Source: Firmicutes bacterium UBA4049 (GTDB taxonomy: Bacteria; Bacillota; Desulfotomaculia; Desulfotomaculales; Nap2-2B). Taken from it: a stretch of 26,462 bases of DNA. Shown one piece after another: positions 25,425 to 26,462 of this stretch. The stretch spans positions 6,699-33,160 of the forward strand of contig DFZT01000020.1 of the NCBI GenBank assembly GCA_002382755.1. Direction: 5' to 3'. Positions within the stretch are counted from its first letter, which is position 1. Every line of letters begins with the position of its first letter. A program made the position numbers and the translations under genes. The notes under the pieces are model-generated. The model was not told the DNA's origin. It saw only the letters and a list, made by a program, of their open reading frames with translations, and did no database searches.

Positions 25425-26462
25425 GTGAGCGGCAAGGATGTTGTCTTGAAAGCTATCCGGCTGGAAAGGACCGAGCGTCCCCCGGTTGCTCTTTTGTCTG
25501 CCGGAGTCTGGACTTTCAACCGTCAGGGGGTTTCCCTGGAGGGGGCGCTGGCCATGGGTCCGCAGCAGGCGGCAGAAATCATTATTCGCACCAATGAAGA
25601 GGTGGATTCGGATATTATCTGGCCGGGTTCCGGCTATCACAATATAGTCGTCCGCGGCCTGGGAGGGAAAATAAAATTTCGCGCCAGGGGCGCTCCCGAT
25701 GTGCAGGAGCCGCTTTTAAAGGATGCGGCAGGCGCTGAAAAAATAGATTTAAGCCGCCTGGACGATGACCAGGGAATTCGCACGCTGTGGCAAATGGCCC
25801 GCCACGTGGTCAAAGCGGTAGGAGGAAAGACCCTGGTGGGGTCCAGCCAGTGGGACCCTTTTACGCTGGCGGGAATGGTCTACGGGGTGGAAAAACTGAT
25901 GCGCGGTATTTATAAGGACCAGCAGGCGGTGCATGAAGTGCTGAACTTTACTTCCGAGCTGTGCTGCCGTTACCTGGAACCGTATGTGGAGGCCGGCTGT
26001 GAGATTATTTCCATTGCTGAACCAACTTCGTCGGGCGATATGATTTCGCGTGACCAGTTTGAGAGGTTTTCCCTGCCCTATCTGAAAAAAGTGGCAGGCA
26101 GGATAAAGCAAAAAGGGGCGCTGGTGACTATTCATATTTGCGGAAACATTACCAACCGCCTGGATTTAATCCCGGAAAGCGGGGCCGACATTCTTTCTGT
26201 AGACTACAAGGTCGATTTGGGAAAAGTGCGCAGTCAGGTTGGCGGCAGGATTGCTTTCGCCGGCAACATGAATCCGGTTGCGGTCATGCAAAATGCTGCG
26301 CCGGATGAGGTAAAGGACGCCTGCCGTCTTTGCCTTGAGCAAGCAGGCGCAGGCGACGGCTATGTGCTTATGCCGGGCTGTGATATACCGCCGGGTGTGC
26401 CGCTGGAAAACATCAGGGCCATGGTGCAGACGGCGCACAGTTGGAGAAAAGAGGAGGTATAA
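25425..26462 (+). CDS. UroD/MtaA-family zinc methyltransferase, paralogue 3
   Basis: The 345-residue protein starts with GTG at 25425, 79 nt after paralogue 2, with GAAGGGA about 12 nt upstream. Zinc ligands are H237 and C239 in IHICGN and C319 in MPGCDIPPGVP. The AEPTSSGDMIS block lies in the substrate region. Its TAA is the last codon of the window, so the operon may continue to the right. The larger gap before it (with ATGTGAGAAGG-type sequence and no terminator) suggests co-transcription with the genes before it. Confidence 0.92.
   Translation: MSGKDVVLKAIRLERTERPPVALLSAGVWTFNRQGVSLEGALAMGPQQAAEIIIRTNEEVDSDIIWPGSGYHNIVVRGLGGKIKFRARGAPDVQEPLLKDAAGAEKIDLSRLDDDQGIRTLWQMARHVVKAVGGKTLVGSSQWDPFTLAGMVYGVEKLMRGIYKDQQAVHEVLNFTSELCCRYLEPYVEAGCEIISIAEPTSSGDMISRDQFERFSLPYLKKVAGRIKQKGALVTIHICGNITNRLDLIPESGADILSVDYKVDLGKVRSQVGGRIAFAGNMNPVAVMQNAAPDEVKDACRLCLEQAGAGDGYVLMPGCDIPPGVPLENIRAMVQTAHSWRKEEV

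Noticed and set aside
23254..26462. Haem biosynthesis uroporphyrinogen decarboxylase
   Set aside because: All three proteins carry the H-x-C...C zinc set of methyltransferases and sit with a corrinoid protein; no haem genes are nearby.

Overview
This window looks like a chromosomal stretch of an anaerobic, low-to-mid GC Gram-positive bacterium of the Clostridia, plausibly a Peptococcaceae/Desulfotomaculales-type organism. That is an inference from strong AGGAGG-type ribosome sites, TTG and GTG starts, a SAM-I (S-box) riboswitch, a HydE remnant, and a corrinoid methyltransferase cluster. No rRNA, tRNA or CRISPR array was seen.

Region 1 (1-7980, minus strand) is a three-gene operon read right to left and cut by the left window edge. 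It encodes an unrecognised 793-residue protein built from three repeated helical modules. Next comes a 795-residue PAPS-reductase/ATP-pyrophosphatase protein with a fused ferredoxin domain. Last is a large P-loop ATPase of BrxC/PglY type, at least 1048 residues. PAPS reductase plus BrxC-like ATPase is the signature of type 4 BREX phage defence; the expected PglZ and BrxL genes would lie beyond the left edge. A short, well-initiated leader ORF precedes the first gene in another frame.

Region 2 (7981-10355) is an AT-rich spacer with a bidirectional terminator, followed by an IS110-family element. The element carries a DEDD transposase and about 310 nt of non-coding 3' sequence that could hold a bridge RNA.

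Region 3 (10356-18674) is about sulfur: a Thi4 thiazole synthase with Cys at the sulfur-donor position; a HydE fragment; an Rrf2 regulator with three Fe-S-type cysteines upstream of cysK; and a SAM riboswitch in front of metX-metW-metY. A ThiF/MoeB-like gene with its middle deleted and a cysteine desulfurase-like gene broken by a 10-bp tandem duplication follow. Together these make acetylhomoserine, homocysteine and cysteine, and once mobilised sulfur. Several genes here are visibly decaying.

Region 4 (18782-19361) holds two facing gene remnants, a histidine kinase ATPase domain and a membrane-protein tail, fused at a rearrangement point.

Region 5 (19362-26462, plus strand) is one apparent operon. 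A TTGACA/TAGAAT promoter and a long leader precede a lipoprotein substrate-binding protein, an ABC ATPase and a permease of the nitrate/sulfonate/taurine type. A corrinoid protein and three paralogous UroD/MtaA-type zinc methyltransferases follow; the last ends exactly at the window edge. The layout suggests import of a methylated compound and transfer of its methyl group through a corrinoid protein; the substrate is unknown.
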